Shown: positions 38,128 to 46,407, counted from the first letter of the stretch. The stretch: DNA of 64,000 nucleotides from Acidobacteriota bacterium (GCA_018269075.1 JAFDVJ010000011.1:110584-174583); one strand, 5' to 3'. The notes: generated by a model not told the origin, from the letters alone. Translations and numbers: made by a program.

Positions 38128-38280
38128 TTATTTTCCTCCACGAAAACCGCCGCCGAAAAAATACGGCATTCCAAGTCTTGAATTGCTCCCCGAATTGGCG
38201 AATTCCCAGCCAAACCACGAAGCCGACGCATACAGCAGAATTACTCCGATACCGAAAATTATAAAGAGTGATTTGAACAT
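38128..38280 (-). CDS. Very small membrane protein ending in GGGFRGGK
   Basis: This 50-residue ORF starts at ATG 38280 and ends TAA, immediately before the DUF350 ATG. Residues 4-24 form one hydrophobic helix (LFIIFGIGVILLYASASWF). The C-terminus is FFGGGFRGGK, matching the end of the 90-residue protein at 35385-35657. The coupling to DUF350, the single helix and the repeated tail argue that it is a real gene, although it is shorter than usual annotation cut-offs. Family unknown. Confidence 0.65.
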   Translation of the reverse strand: MFKSLFIIFGIGVILLYASASWFGWEFANSGSNSRLGMPYFFGGGFRGGK

Positions 38281-38289
38281 AATTTTTTT

Positions 38290-38375
38290 AGTGGAGAGTG
38301 GAGAGTGGAGAGTGGAGAGTTCGAGGATGTAATTTCTTTTTACTCTCCACTCTCCACTCTCTACTCGCCACTCTC
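38290..38375. repeat. Word-repeat hairpin (GTGGAGA)
   Basis: The left arm repeats GTGGAGA about five times (38291-38320); the right arm repeats the complement TCTCCAC (38342-38375). The right arm touches the stop codon of the DUF4178 protein B gene (38374-38376). It lies between two genes of the same minus-strand run, where it could attenuate or process the transcript. Confidence 0.8.
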
Positions 38376-40311
38376 ATTCGTCATCGCCCGAGCCGCCTGT
38401 CGAGCCGAACATACTTTCGCTCCAGCGGCGCGATTCGAACGTCCATTTTCTGATCAGGGCGATCACCGGCAGAATCGCCAGCACGAGAAAGGCGCAGCAG
38501 AAATTGACGCCGCGCGTGACGTTCTGCTCGACCTTGACCTGGACGTCGATCGGCTGCTGAAAATTCTGCCACGTGCCCTCGACGCGCAAAGTATACTTGC
38601 CGGCCGGCAGCGACGACATCGTCGCGTCCTGCGTCTGATTGCCCTCCGTCCACGCGCCGTCCTCGTCGGTGCCCGAATAATACTCGATCGGGATATTGAC
38701 CGATTCGACCTCCTGATTCTGATCGTTGACGAGATCGACGTCGAGCTCGGCCCACGAATTATTGACCGGGGCCTGCGCCGTGATCTGGACGTTGCGGTTG
38801 CCCTTGATCTCGAACGGCTGGCTGAAAACCGTCTGCGGCGTCGTCTGGCTGGCCGTCGGCTGGAGCGTCAGCTTCTCGTTCATCACCGTGCTTTGGAGAC
38901 CGCCGAACGGAAACATCAGAATCGCCACCAGCAATAAAATACCGAGAAACGCAAAGCCCCATTTGATGTAAAACCCGCCCGTAAACGGTTGATTCGGCGC
39001 GACCGACCACGGTTTCGGGAGGTCCGTCACGTTAAAGGCTTTTTCGATCTCCTCGTTGGTCTGGTAGACGCCGACCGACCAGTTGATCTCGTTGTTCGAC
39101 GCTTCCTGAGAAAGCATCAGCGGCGGCGCGACGTAATCGGTCGCGCGGACGGTCTCGCCCTGTTCGACGCGCCAGTAAAATTCGCCCTGCACGAATTCGA
39201 CGACCGCCGGCGCGTCCTGAAAGATCTTGAAAGTCTGTCCCTGATAGGTAACGGTCGAACCGGTGCCGTAGATCTGAGCGCTTTCGACTTCGGCCGGGTT
39301 GACCGGCTCGACGAAGTTCCAGTGGTTGTCCGAATGGACGAGCCAGCGAAAGCCGATCAGCGGGTTGTAAAGCAGATATTCGTGCCAGTAATAAGTAATG
39401 CCGTCGACCTTCACGCTGCGGACGACCGCGCCGATCACGCGAAACCGCGTGTTGTTCATAAACGTGCCTTCGGCTCCGATCGGCAGCACGAAATTCGGCG
39501 GCGACGCCGGCGGATTGAGCGCCTTGAGCCACTTCAGCTTGCCCTGATTGACGTCGAGCAGCGAGTTGCAGTACGGGCAGGTCACGCGCTCGGCCTTGTC
39601 GGGCGCGGTTAAGCTGAGCGGCCCGCCGCAGTTCGGACAGCCCATTCCCTCGGCGCCGACCTTCTGCGCCTCGCGCTTGACGGGTTTCGCGTCGCCGAGA
39701 CCGATCTCTTCGAGCGTCACCTGCTGACCGACGAAGACCCACGGCGGGCTCATCGAATAGTCGATCGTCCCGAAGGCGCTGCCCTTGCCGGAAAGGTCGG
39801 CGTAATTGCTCCGCTCGTTCGGCACGAGCTGATACGGAATCTCGCCGTCGGCCGCGACCGAGGTCGCCGTCCCTTTTTCGGTGACCATCAGGCTCTGGCC
39901 GGGAATCTCGACCGGCTGGCCGAGATGGAGCGCGTCGAACGACGGGAGCTGCGCGTTTTCCGGCAGCGGCTGGTAAAACGTCAGGTAAAAACGGCCCTGC
40001 GCCTCGGCGAGCCAGCCGACCCAGCCGTTCGAAAACGTCGCGTACCATTCGTCCCAGACGCCGCCGAGCTCGTGGCGGAGCTGCGCGCGGCCGGTCAGCT
40101 CGAACCGCTGGCCCTTGAAATGTCCCTTGAGCCCGAGCCGCAGCGGCGATTCGGAATCGACGATTTCCGCGACCTTGCCGAGATCGTCGAGCCCGCGGTC
40201 GGTGCGCGCGACGGCCGACCGGCAGAACGGACAGACGAGCACGATCGTCGAGCCCTTTTGAAACTCGATCGGCGCGGCGCACGACGGACAATTTGCTTTC
40301 AGAACGCTCAA
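38374..40311 (-). CDS. DUF4178 membrane protein B with two zinc ribbons
   Basis: This 645-residue paralogue of the protein at 35791-37776 keeps the same order: zinc ribbon (Cys8, Cys11, Cys27, Cys30), DUF4178 (LGGVWDEWYATFSNGWVGWL), second ribbon (CPNC ... CPYC, about 224-250), second DUF4178 (YYWHEYLLYNPLIGFRWL), and two transmembrane helices near 450 and 610. The start is a TTG that overlaps the TGA stop of the SpeD gene (TTGA), the only frame position compatible with the conserved LKANCPSC beginning. This indicates tight translational coupling to the decarboxylase. The function of the family is unknown. Confidence 0.87.
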   Translation of the reverse strand: MSVLKANCPSCAAPIEFQKGSTIVLVCPFCRSAVARTDRGLDDLGKVAEIVDSESPLRLGLKGHFKGQRFELTGRAQLRHELGGVWDEWYATFSNGWVGWLAEAQGRFYLTFYQPLPENAQLPSFDALHLGQPVEIPGQSLMVTEKGTATSVAADGEIPYQLVPNERSNYADLSGKGSAFGTIDYSMSPPWVFVGQQVTLEEIGLGDAKPVKREAQKVGAEGMGCPNCGGPLSLTAPDKAERVTCPYCNSLLDVNQGKLKWLKALNPPASPPNFVLPIGAEGTFMNNTRFRVIGAVVRSVKVDGITYYWHEYLLYNPLIGFRWLVHSDNHWNFVEPVNPAEVESAQIYGTGSTVTYQGQTFKIFQDAPAVVEFVQGEFYWRVEQGETVRATDYVAPPLMLSQEASNNEINWSVGVYQTNEEIEKAFNVTDLPKPWSVAPNQPFTGGFYIKWGFAFLGILLLVAILMFPFGGLQSTVMNEKLTLQPTASQTTPQTVFSQPFEIKGNRNVQITAQAPVNNSWAELDVDLVNDQNQEVESVNIPIEYYSGTDEDGAWTEGNQTQDATMSSLPAGKYTLRVEGTWQNFQQPIDVQVKVEQNVTRGVNFCCAFLVLAILPVIALIRKWTFESRRWSESMFGSTGGSGDDE

Positions 40312-40703
40312 ACGTCACCCCCTACGATTGCGGTTTTCTGATTTCTGATTGCGGATCGCGGATCCCCGCGCTCGATTTTCGTGATATTGACGCTCGCCGC
40401 GCCGAGCATTTCCCCGAGATTTTTCTCCCAGTTCCATTCGGGCCGGCTCCGGCAGCAGTAAAGATTGAAGGTCGCCGTCCGGTATTCGGGATAGGTGTGA
40501 CAGGCGAGATGCGATTCGGTGAGCATCAGCAGACCGGTCACGCCGCCCTCGCCGCCGAACTTGTGCCAGAGCGGCGCGCCGAGCGTCTTCAAGCCTAAAT
40601 CTTCGACGATCCGCGCGAAAACGGCGCGCAGAACCTGTTCGTCACGCAACAGATTTTCGTTACATTCGCCGGCTTCGACGAGCCATTCCGTTCCGACAAT
40701 CAT
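40308..40703 (-). CDS. speD: S-adenosylmethionine decarboxylase, prokaryotic class (SpeD/SpeH type)
   Basis: This pyruvoyl enzyme makes decarboxylated AdoMet, the aminopropyl donor. The self-cleavage and active-site residues are present with the spacing of the small bacterial class: Glu63-Ser64 in LTESHLACHTYPE (Ser64 would become the pyruvoyl group), His69 and Cys84. Length is 131 residues, normal for the class. The last 15 or so residues (after ITKIERGD) are encoded by a short-word repeat tract and look like an acquired tail. It is the first gene of the minus-strand run; its stop overlaps the TTG of the DUF4178-B gene. The gap of 92 bp to the divergent gene upstream should hold its promoter. 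Confidence 0.9.
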   Translation of the reverse strand: MIVGTEWLVEAGECNENLLRDEQVLRAVFARIVEDLGLKTLGAPLWHKFGGEGGVTGLLMLTESHLACHTYPEYRTATFNLYCCRSRPEWNWEKNLGEMLGAASVNITKIERGDPRSAIRNQKTAIVGGDV

Positions 40704-40795
40704 TTGGGTAAACCTGAAATTCCTACGACCGACATCCGAAAAAAGTTTTTAGAACATCGTTAACCACAACTGCGTTATAATCCGTTTAGTGAAGT

Positions 40796-41755
40796 ATGTC
40801 GGAAAAAACTATAACTAAATTTTTCGTTTTTGTCATTTGCTTTTCGTTCGTTTGCCTGTTTTTTTCCGGCTGCTCCGCAGTTTTTCCGACCGGAAGCCGC
40901 GGCAAAAACCGAACGTACGAAAATTCGCCTTACGAAAAGCCGCGGGTTCTCGGCCGCCTCGAATCGAAGGAGATCGACGAAAGCAGCGGTCTCGCCGCCT
41001 CGAAATGCCAGCCCGACGTTTTCTGGACGCACAACGATTCCGGCGACGACGCCTTTATCTTCGCGCTCGGCCCGAAGGGCGAGAACCTCGGGACGTGGAA
41101 GGTCGCCGGCGCGAAAAACACGGATTGGGAAGACATCGCCGAGATCAAAACTCCGACCGGCGAATGCGTTTTGTATATCGGCGACATCGGCAACAACCGC
41201 CGCGACCGCGAGGAGCTCGTCATCTACCGCGTCGGCGAGCCGCGAGTTTCGCCGGAAAGCAAAAATTCGAGCCGGAAAAACCCGCTCGAAACCGAACCGG
41301 CCGCCGCGATCCGCATCGCGTATCCCGATCAGCGCCACGACGCCGAAGCGCTGATGGTGCATCCCGCGACCGGCGACATCTACATTCTTTCCAAACAGAA
41401 AAGCGATCCGGCCGCCGTTTACCGTCTTAAGAGCGGCTACGACCCGAACGGCGTCAACCGGCTCGAAAAGCTCACCGATTTCACCGTCCCGGCCGTCCCG
41501 TACGGTTTTCTGACCGGCGGCGACATCGCGCCCGACGGCAAACACGTGATCATCTGCGATTATTTCGACGCCTACGAGCTGACGCTGCCCGACGGCGCGA
41601 AGAATTTCGACGAGATCTGGAAGCAGCCGCCGGTCACGGTCGAGCTCGGCCCGCGCGAGGTCGGCGAAGCGGTCGCCTATGCGGCCGACGGAAAAGCGAT
41701 CTATGCGACGAGCGAAAATAAAAACCCGCCGTTTATCGAGGTCAAACGAAAATAA
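40796..41755 (+). CDS. Exported beta-propeller-like protein, possible lipoprotein
   Basis: This 319-residue protein has a hydrophobic signal (residues 8-25) ending SGCS, with Cys26 a possible lipidation site although Phe is at -3. The mature part contains repeated beta-type motifs: DESSGLAAS, FWTHNDSGDD, DWEDIAEIKT, YIGDIGNNR, DAEALMVHPATGDIYI and GGDIAPDGKHVIICDY. These resemble esterase-like phytase or NHL-type six-bladed propellers that bind calcium. No active-site set is certain. It is divergent from speD and followed by a GATTTCG tract. Function unknown. Confidence 0.75.
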   Translation: MSEKTITKFFVFVICFSFVCLFFSGCSAVFPTGSRGKNRTYENSPYEKPRVLGRLESKEIDESSGLAASKCQPDVFWTHNDSGDDAFIFALGPKGENLGTWKVAGAKNTDWEDIAEIKTPTGECVLYIGDIGNNRRDREELVIYRVGEPRVSPESKNSSRKNPLETEPAAAIRIAYPDQRHDAEALMVHPATGDIYILSKQKSDPAAVYRLKSGYDPNGVNRLEKLTDFTVPAVPYGFLTGGDIAPDGKHVIICDYFDAYELTLPDGAKNFDEIWKQPPVTVELGPREVGEAVAYAADGKAIYATSENKNPPFIEVKRK

Positions 41756-41764
41756 GGGTGATTT

Positions 41765-41792
41765 CGGATTTCGGATTTCGGATTTCGGATTT
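41765..41792. repeat. Tandem GATTTCG tract without a partner arm
   Basis: Four copies of GATTTCG follow the stop of the propeller-like gene. The word is the same as at 35215-35258 and 35664-35694, but no complementary arm is visible here. Confidence 0.75.
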
Positions 41793-41895
41793 TCCTGATT
41801 CAGAGACTGGAACTTCGTTTGGGCGGTTCTGACGCTTTCGCGGAAATTCGTTTATAATCTATGACAAGCGAATTTTTTACGGAGGATTTTTTCAA

Positions 41896-42561
41896 ATGGC
41901 AATCGAAACTTTATCGTTCGGCACGGCCGGCGGCGAGACGACCGCTTACGTCGCCGCGCCCGACGCGCCGAACGGACGGGCCGTCATCCTGATCCAGGAA
42001 TGGTGGGGCCTCAACGAGCATATCAAGGACATCGCGCGGCGCTACGCGGCCGAGGGTTTTACGGCGATCGCGCCCGACCTTTATCGCGGACGCCTGGCGA
42101 CCAACCCGCAGGAAGCGGGCGAAATGATGCAGGCGCTCAAAATCGACGACGGCATCGACACGATCAAGAACGCAATTGACGCCGCCCGCGAAAAATACGG
42201 CTTCGAGCATTTCGGCATCTCCGGCTACTGTATGGGCGGAACTTACAGCCTTCGCGCCGCCTGCCTGCTCGAAGGCATCAGCGCCGCCGCGCCCTTTTAC
42301 GGCGACGTTCCCGAAGAGGAAGTCCTCAAAAACCTGACCGCGCCGACCGTTTTCGTGTCCGGCACGAAGGACAAATGGATCAACGCCGAGAAGGTCGGCT
42401 ATCTGCTCGAAATGACCGAAAAATACGAGCTGCCGGTGACGAGCGTCAGCTACGAAGCCGACCACGCGTTCTTCAACGACACGCGGCCCGAAGTCTACGA
42501 CGAAACGGCCGCGCAGGACGCCTGGGCCAAAGTCCTCGCGCTCTTCAACGATAAGCTTTAA
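41896..42561 (+). CDS. Dienelactone hydrolase family protein
   Basis: This 221-residue alpha/beta hydrolase starts after a GGAGG ribosome binding site. It shows the family triad: Cys112 in GISGYCMGG as nucleophile, an Asp in SGTKDKW and a His in EADHAFFND. Glu35 in LIQEWWGLNEHI is the usual accessory residue. Classical members open dienelactone in chlorocatechol breakdown, but most chromosomal copies act on other esters or lactones; no catechol pathway genes are adjacent, so the substrate is unknown. Cytosolic. Confidence 0.93.
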   Translation: MAIETLSFGTAGGETTAYVAAPDAPNGRAVILIQEWWGLNEHIKDIARRYAAEGFTAIAPDLYRGRLATNPQEAGEMMQALKIDDGIDTIKNAIDAAREKYGFEHFGISGYCMGGTYSLRAACLLEGISAAAPFYGDVPEEEVLKNLTAPTVFVSGTKDKWINAEKVGYLLEMTEKYELPVTSVSYEADHAFFNDTRPEVYDETAAQDAWAKVLALFNDKL

Positions 42562-42565
42562 AAAG

Positions 42566-42651
42566 TTTTGAGTTCCGCCTTGAGGCGGCTTGCGCTGCAG
42601 TTGCCAATCATTCGCAATGAAGCGAGAGCCGCCTGAAGGCGGAACTCAAAA
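42566..42651. repeat. Long hairpin (GAGTTCCGCC arms) between two plus-strand genes
   Basis: TTTTGAGTTCCGCC at 42566 pairs with GGCGGAACTCAAAA ending at 42651, and GAGGCGGCT pairs with AGCCGCCT inside. Read on the plus strand it begins in the T-rich segment after the dienelactone hydrolase stop and ends 12 bp before the next ATG; it could act as a terminator or as a leader structure. Confidence 0.65.
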
Positions 42652-42663
42652 CCGCCGCCATCG

Positions 42664-43158
42664 ATGCGTTTCTTTATCCTGACGGTCGCGGGCTTCGCCG
42701 GCCTCGAAATCTTTTCCTATCTCGTTCACCGCTGGCTCTTTCACGGCGTGCTGTGGCGCGTTCACCGGACTCATCACCTGCCGCGAAAAGGCTTTTTCGA
42801 GCTCAACGATCTGTTTTCCGGCGCGTTCGCGGCCGTCTCGGTCGCGCTGCTCGCGTTCGCCGAAAAGCCGCTCGGCGAATCGACCGCGTTTCCCGTCGGG
42901 CTCGGCATCGCGATCTACGGGACGATCTATTTTCTCGTCCACGATCTGTTCACGCACCGCCGCTTCGCGCCCTTCAATTCGGGCAATAAAATACTGCTGA
43001 CGATCCGCGCCGCGCACCGGCGGCATCATCAGACCGCCGAAAAACGCGGCCTCGAACCGTTCGGACTGTTCTTCTTCGACTACGCGCGGTTTTGGCGTAA
43101 AATCACCGCGCCCGAAAAGCAAAAGGCGGAAGCCGAAAAAATCTCGACTTCCGCCTGA
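42664..43158 (+). CDS. crtZ: Beta-carotene hydroxylase-like membrane di-iron enzyme (CrtZ family)
   Basis: This 164-residue membrane protein carries the His clusters of fatty-acid/carotene hydroxylases in the right order: VHRWLFH, RVHRTHHLPRKGFFELNDL, VHDLFTHRRF and AHRRHHQT. The RTHHLPRKG...ELNDL signature is characteristic of CrtZ, which adds hydroxyl groups to the beta-ionone rings of carotenoids using two irons and O2. Length is standard. No other carotenoid gene is in the window, so the pathway role is inferred from the family alone. It is convergent with the DUF1232 gene. Confidence 0.85.
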   Translation: MRFFILTVAGFAGLEIFSYLVHRWLFHGVLWRVHRTHHLPRKGFFELNDLFSGAFAAVSVALLAFAEKPLGESTAFPVGLGIAIYGTIYFLVHDLFTHRRFAPFNSGNKILLTIRAAHRRHHQTAEKRGLEPFGLFFFDYARFWRKITAPEKQKAEAEKISTSA

Positions 43159-43182
43159 AAAAAAAATCAAACAGCCCGGAAA

Positions 43183-43701
43183 TTATTTTGCCCCGGACAG
43201 CTCTTTTTCATCCGGCTCCGGTTTTTCGACCATAATCGGCTGGCGGCTCGAAACGGCCTTGACGACCTCGCTGGCCGGCGCGAGCTCGACCTTCGACGAG
43301 AGAATGCGCGTCACCCTTTTCGGCAGCAGCAGCGGCGCGAGGCCGGCGATCGAATTGGCGAGACTGACGATGTCGCCGCCGCCCGCCCAATGTTCGCGGA
43401 CGATCGATTCGTCCGTCCGGTTGATCAGCCGCAGCAGCGTCAGCGCGACGAAATAGATGTCGTCGACCTGCCCGAAAAACGGGAAGACGTCGGGAATGAA
43501 ATCGAGCGGCATAATCACGTAAACGATCGCCGCGCCGAACAGCGCCTTATCCGCGAGCGGCACGCGCGCGTCCTTCAAAAGCCGCCCCAAAAGCGTGAAC
43601 ATATTCGGCAGAAACATCAGAAAATTATGCATTCTGCCCTTCATCTGCGATTTTTCCCGGCGGGTCGGTTTCAATTGTTTGGCCGTCTGTGCTTTTGCCA
43701 T
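43183..43701 (-). CDS. DUF1232 (YkvA-family) membrane protein
   Basis: This 172-residue protein contains the DUF1232 core (about 45-95): VPLADKALFGAAIVYVIMPLDFIPDVFPFFGQ is the amphipathic/hydrophobic hairpin, with the PxDxIPD motif typical of the family and the DDIYFVALTLLRL continuation. The N-terminus is basic and the C-terminus charged. Family members are associated with membranes; no activity is established. Confidence 0.88.
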   Translation of the reverse strand: MAKAQTAKQLKPTRREKSQMKGRMHNFLMFLPNMFTLLGRLLKDARVPLADKALFGAAIVYVIMPLDFIPDVFPFFGQVDDIYFVALTLLRLINRTDESIVREHWAGGGDIVSLANSIAGLAPLLLPKRVTRILSSKVELAPASEVVKAVSSRQPIMVEKPEPDEKELSGAK

Positions 43702-43778
43702 AGTTTTATATTCCTATCAAGTCTAAAAAATAGCAGACTTTTGAGCAAGTTTCGACCCGAAAGGTTGTATTATATTTG

Positions 43779-43816
43779 TTCGTCGTTCGTTGTTCGCCGC
43801 CCGTCGTTCGTTGTAA
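43779..43816. repeat. Tandem CGTTCGTTG-type words upstream of pta
   Basis: The words GTCGTTCGTTG and TTCGCC are repeated three times in tandem in the 155-bp gap between the DUF1232 gene and pta. No long complementary arm is seen except a weak one in the following CAACGATCAA. Confidence 0.5.
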
Positions 43817-43856
43817 TTTATAAGTGCAGCGATCAACGATCAAACACCAAACATTT

Positions 43857-44861
43857 ATGATACTTGAACAAATACGCTCGAAAGCCGCCGCCGATCTGCA
43901 GCACATTGTCCTCCCCGAAGGCGAAGACCCGCGGACGGTCGAGGCCGCCGCGATCTGCGCGCGCGACCGGATCGCGAAAATCACCGTCATCGGCGACGCG
44001 GAAAAAGTCCGCGCGCTCGCCGTGGAAACCGGCGCGAACCTGAACGGCGTCGAGATCCTCGATCATCGCAAATCGAAGGATTTTGGCCGCACCGCCCAGC
44101 TTTATCACGAATTGCGCCGCGCCAAGGGCGTCACGCTCGAAGAGGCCGAACAGGCCGTCAAGGATCCGCTTTACTACGGCAACCTGCTCGTCCGCGCCGG
44201 CAAGGCCGACGGCTCGGTCGCCGGCGCGACGAATACGACCGCGCACACGGTCGCGGCGGCTTTGCGCTGCATCGGCGTCCGGGCCGGCTTCAAGATCGTC
44301 TCGTCGTTTTTCCTGATGGTCGTGCCCGACAAAAAATTCGGGGCCGGCGGCGCGATGATCTATGCCGACTGCGGTGTCGTGATCGATCCGAACGCGACCG
44401 AGCTCGCCGAGATCGCGATCGCTTCGGCCGATTCGTGCCGCGCGCTCTTAGGCGTCGAGCCGAAGGTTGCGATGCTCTCGTTTTCGACCAAGGGCAGCGC
44501 CAAACACCCGCTCATCGACAAGGTCGTCGAAGCGACGAAGACCGTCCGCGCTCGCAATCCCGAGCTCGAGATCGACGGCGAGCTGCAGGCCGACGCGGCG
44601 CTCGTCCCGGCGGTCGGCGAATCGAAGGCGAAGGGCTCCGAGGTCGCCGGCCGCGCCAACGTCCTGATCTTTCCCGATCTCAACGCCGGCAACATCGCCT
44701 ACAAGCTGACCGAGCGGCTGACCGGCGGGACGGCGATCGGCCCGATCCTGCAGGGGCTCGACCGGCCGTGCAACGATCTCTCGCGCGGCTGCAAGGCCGC
44801 CGACATCGTCGACGCCGTCGCGATCACGGCCGTCCAGTCGCAGGCGCGAAAAAACAGCTGA
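43857..44861 (+). CDS. pta: Phosphate acetyltransferase
   Basis: This enzyme interconverts acetyl-CoA and acetyl phosphate. The start at 43857 ([10 protein letters not shown]) gives 334 residues, the length of a Pta catalytic domain without the long regulatory N-terminus; the frame is open a little further upstream. Family signatures include [34 protein letters not shown], the MVVPDKKFG segment and [11 protein letters not shown]. No acetate kinase gene is adjacent. The stop codon overlaps the next ATG (TGATG), so it is cotranscribed with the methyltransferase gene. Confidence 0.95.
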   Translation: MILEQIRSKAAADLQHIVLPEGEDPRTVEAAAICARDRIAKITVIGDAEKVRALAVETGANLNGVEILDHRKSKDFGRTAQLYHELRRAKGVTLEEAEQAVKDPLYYGNLLVRAGKADGSVAGATNTTAHTVAAALRCIGVRAGFKIVSSFFLMVVPDKKFGAGGAMIYADCGVVIDPNATELAEIAIASADSCRALLGVEPKVAMLSFSTKGSAKHPLIDKVVEATKTVRARNPELEIDGELQADAALVPAVGESKAKGSEVAGRANVLIFPDLNAGNIAYKLTERLTGGTAIGPILQGLDRPCNDLSRGCKAADIVDAVAITAVQSQARKNS

Positions 44862-45574
44862 TGGCCGATATCTACGACACAAAATATATCGAAGAGCTCT
44901 TCGACGAAATGGCCGAATCTTATGAAAAGGTCAATTACGTGACGTCGTTCGGTTTTTCGAAACGCTGGCGCACGCAGTTCGTCCGGAACGCGCGGATCGA
45001 AACGCGCGCCGTCGTCTGCGATCTGATGTGCGGGATGGGCGAATGCTGGCCGGCGATTTTCAGGACGATGGCGGACGACGCGCGACTGATTGCCGTCGAT
45101 CTTTCGAACGGGATGCTGCAGGGCGCAATCCGGCGCAAAGCGAAATATCAGAACCGCTCGATCGCGATCAGCAAACAGAACGCGCTCGCCAGCGATCTCG
45201 AAAAGGAGTTCGCCGACACGGTCGTCTCGGCTTTCGGCATCAAGACCTTTTCGGACGAGCAGAAAACGATCCTCGCGGCGGAAATGCACCGGATGCTCAA
45301 ACCTGGCGGCACTTTTTCGCTGATCGAGGTTTCGGTGCCGGCGAGCCGTCTGCTCAAACCGCTGTATATGTTTTATCTGAAAACGATCATCCCGCTGATT
45401 GGATCGGTCTTTCTCGGAAATCCGGAAAATTACAAGATGCTCGGCGTTTACACGGAAAAATTCGGCGACTGCCGGCGGATGAAGGAAATTCTCGAAGCGC
45501 AGGGCTTTACGGTCGAGTATCACGACTATTTTTTCGGCTGCGCGACCGGCCTCAGCGGCTATAAAAACGTTTGA
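44861..45574 (+). CDS. UbiE/MenG-like class I SAM-dependent methyltransferase
   Basis: This 237-residue methyltransferase has an N-terminus like ubiquinone/menaquinone C-methyltransferases (LFDEMAESYEKVNYVTSFGFSKRWR), the SAM-binding segment VVCDLMCGMGE, the acidic IAVDLSNGML and the MLKPGGTFSLIEVSVP motif. It probably methylates a quinone precursor or similar lipid. The DLMCGMGE variation replaces the more usual DVGCGTG, so the exact substrate is less certain. It overlaps pta by one base. Confidence 0.85.
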   Translation: MADIYDTKYIEELFDEMAESYEKVNYVTSFGFSKRWRTQFVRNARIETRAVVCDLMCGMGECWPAIFRTMADDARLIAVDLSNGMLQGAIRRKAKYQNRSIAISKQNALASDLEKEFADTVVSAFGIKTFSDEQKTILAAEMHRMLKPGGTFSLIEVSVPASRLLKPLYMFYLKTIIPLIGSVFLGNPENYKMLGVYTEKFGDCRRMKEILEAQGFTVEYHDYFFGCATGLSGYKNV

Positions 45575-45611
45575 GCGGAACTAATTGAATTTTTCAGGGT
45601 CTAAGTCTTCG

Positions 45612-46117
45612 ATGAAACTGTGCGATTTCCGGACATTTTTAAGCGTTTTCGCGGTCGTTTTCCTCGTTGTCTGCTTACGCTCTGGAATTATTCGGAGCAG
45701 AAGACGGTTTACACCTTTTGGGTGCGCGTCCCGCCGCCGCGAAAACCGGACGAAACGCCCGGCGAATACTACCGGCGCTCCAGCCGGACGCTTTTCCCCG
45801 GCGAGGATTTTCCCGCCGAAGCGCCGTCGTCCGACGACACGTTTCTGGTCGTTAAGCTCGACGAAAACGGAAAAGTGCGGCTCAACGGCGAACCGGTCGC
45901 CGGCATCGCCGATCTTCGCCCGTTGAGCCGAAAGCTGCGGCGGATCTTCGACGAGCGGGAAAGAAACGGCGTCCGGTGGGAAAACAGCCGCGAGACGGTA
46001 AGAGCCGTGATGATCGAAGCGCCGCGCTCGGCGAAATACGGTGAGATTATCAAAATAATCGACGCCGCCAAAACGAGCGGCGCCGACCCGATCGTTTTGC
46101 GGATCGATTACCGATAA
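45612..46117 (+). pseudogene. ExbD/TolR-like protein gene with a probable one-base frameshift near the N-terminus
   Basis: The C-terminal two-thirds read in frame from about 45670 to 46117 show an ExbD/TolR periplasmic domain: DDTFLVVKLDENGKVRLNG, IADLRPLSRKLRRIFDERE, AVMIEAPRSAKYGEIIKI. ExbD proteins need an N-terminal transmembrane helix, which is absent in that frame. It is present in the frame starting at ATG 45612 (MKLCDFRTFLSVFAVVFLVV). Joining the two needs a -1 shift around 45670-45680, so a base is probably missing from the sequence, or the gene is broken. No ExbB partner is adjacent. A start at 45620 in the second frame gives a cytosolic N-terminus and is less likely. Confidence 0.6.
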
Positions 46118-46203
46118 AAACCGGCAACCGGCGATTACCCGCAAATTCTATTTGCAACTATTCCGTTTAAAAGGCATCCTAATAACAGTCAATCCTTCTC
46201 TTT

Positions 46204-46226
46204 CGCCGGATTTTTTTCCGGCGCGT
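46204..46226 (+). terminator. Possible terminator hairpin after the ExbD-like gene
   Basis: CGCCGGA and TCCGGCG form a 7-bp stem around an all-T loop. A clear downstream T-run is missing, so this is a weak call. The remainder of the 290-bp gap to the RRM gene is AT-rich leader sequence with no gene seen. Confidence 0.35.
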
Positions 46227-46407
46227 TCGTCAAAGACGGTTTTTGGGGTCAGTTCGAGAGCAGGTTCATTTTTATTTACAGAAGTCGCTCTTAATTTTTT
46301 TTGAGCATCCGAAATCCGATACTTCGTTGCCAGCCGTTTTTCTCCGAAGCCAACTCGATTCGACGCTTCTTTTGAAATTCTCTTCGCGAGAAAAGGTATT
46401 TATTTTT

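Noticed and set aside
36655-38181. 508-codon plus-strand frame opposite the DUF4178 and DUF350 genes
   Set aside because: Charged low-complexity translation; opposite strand has clear zinc ribbons and helices.
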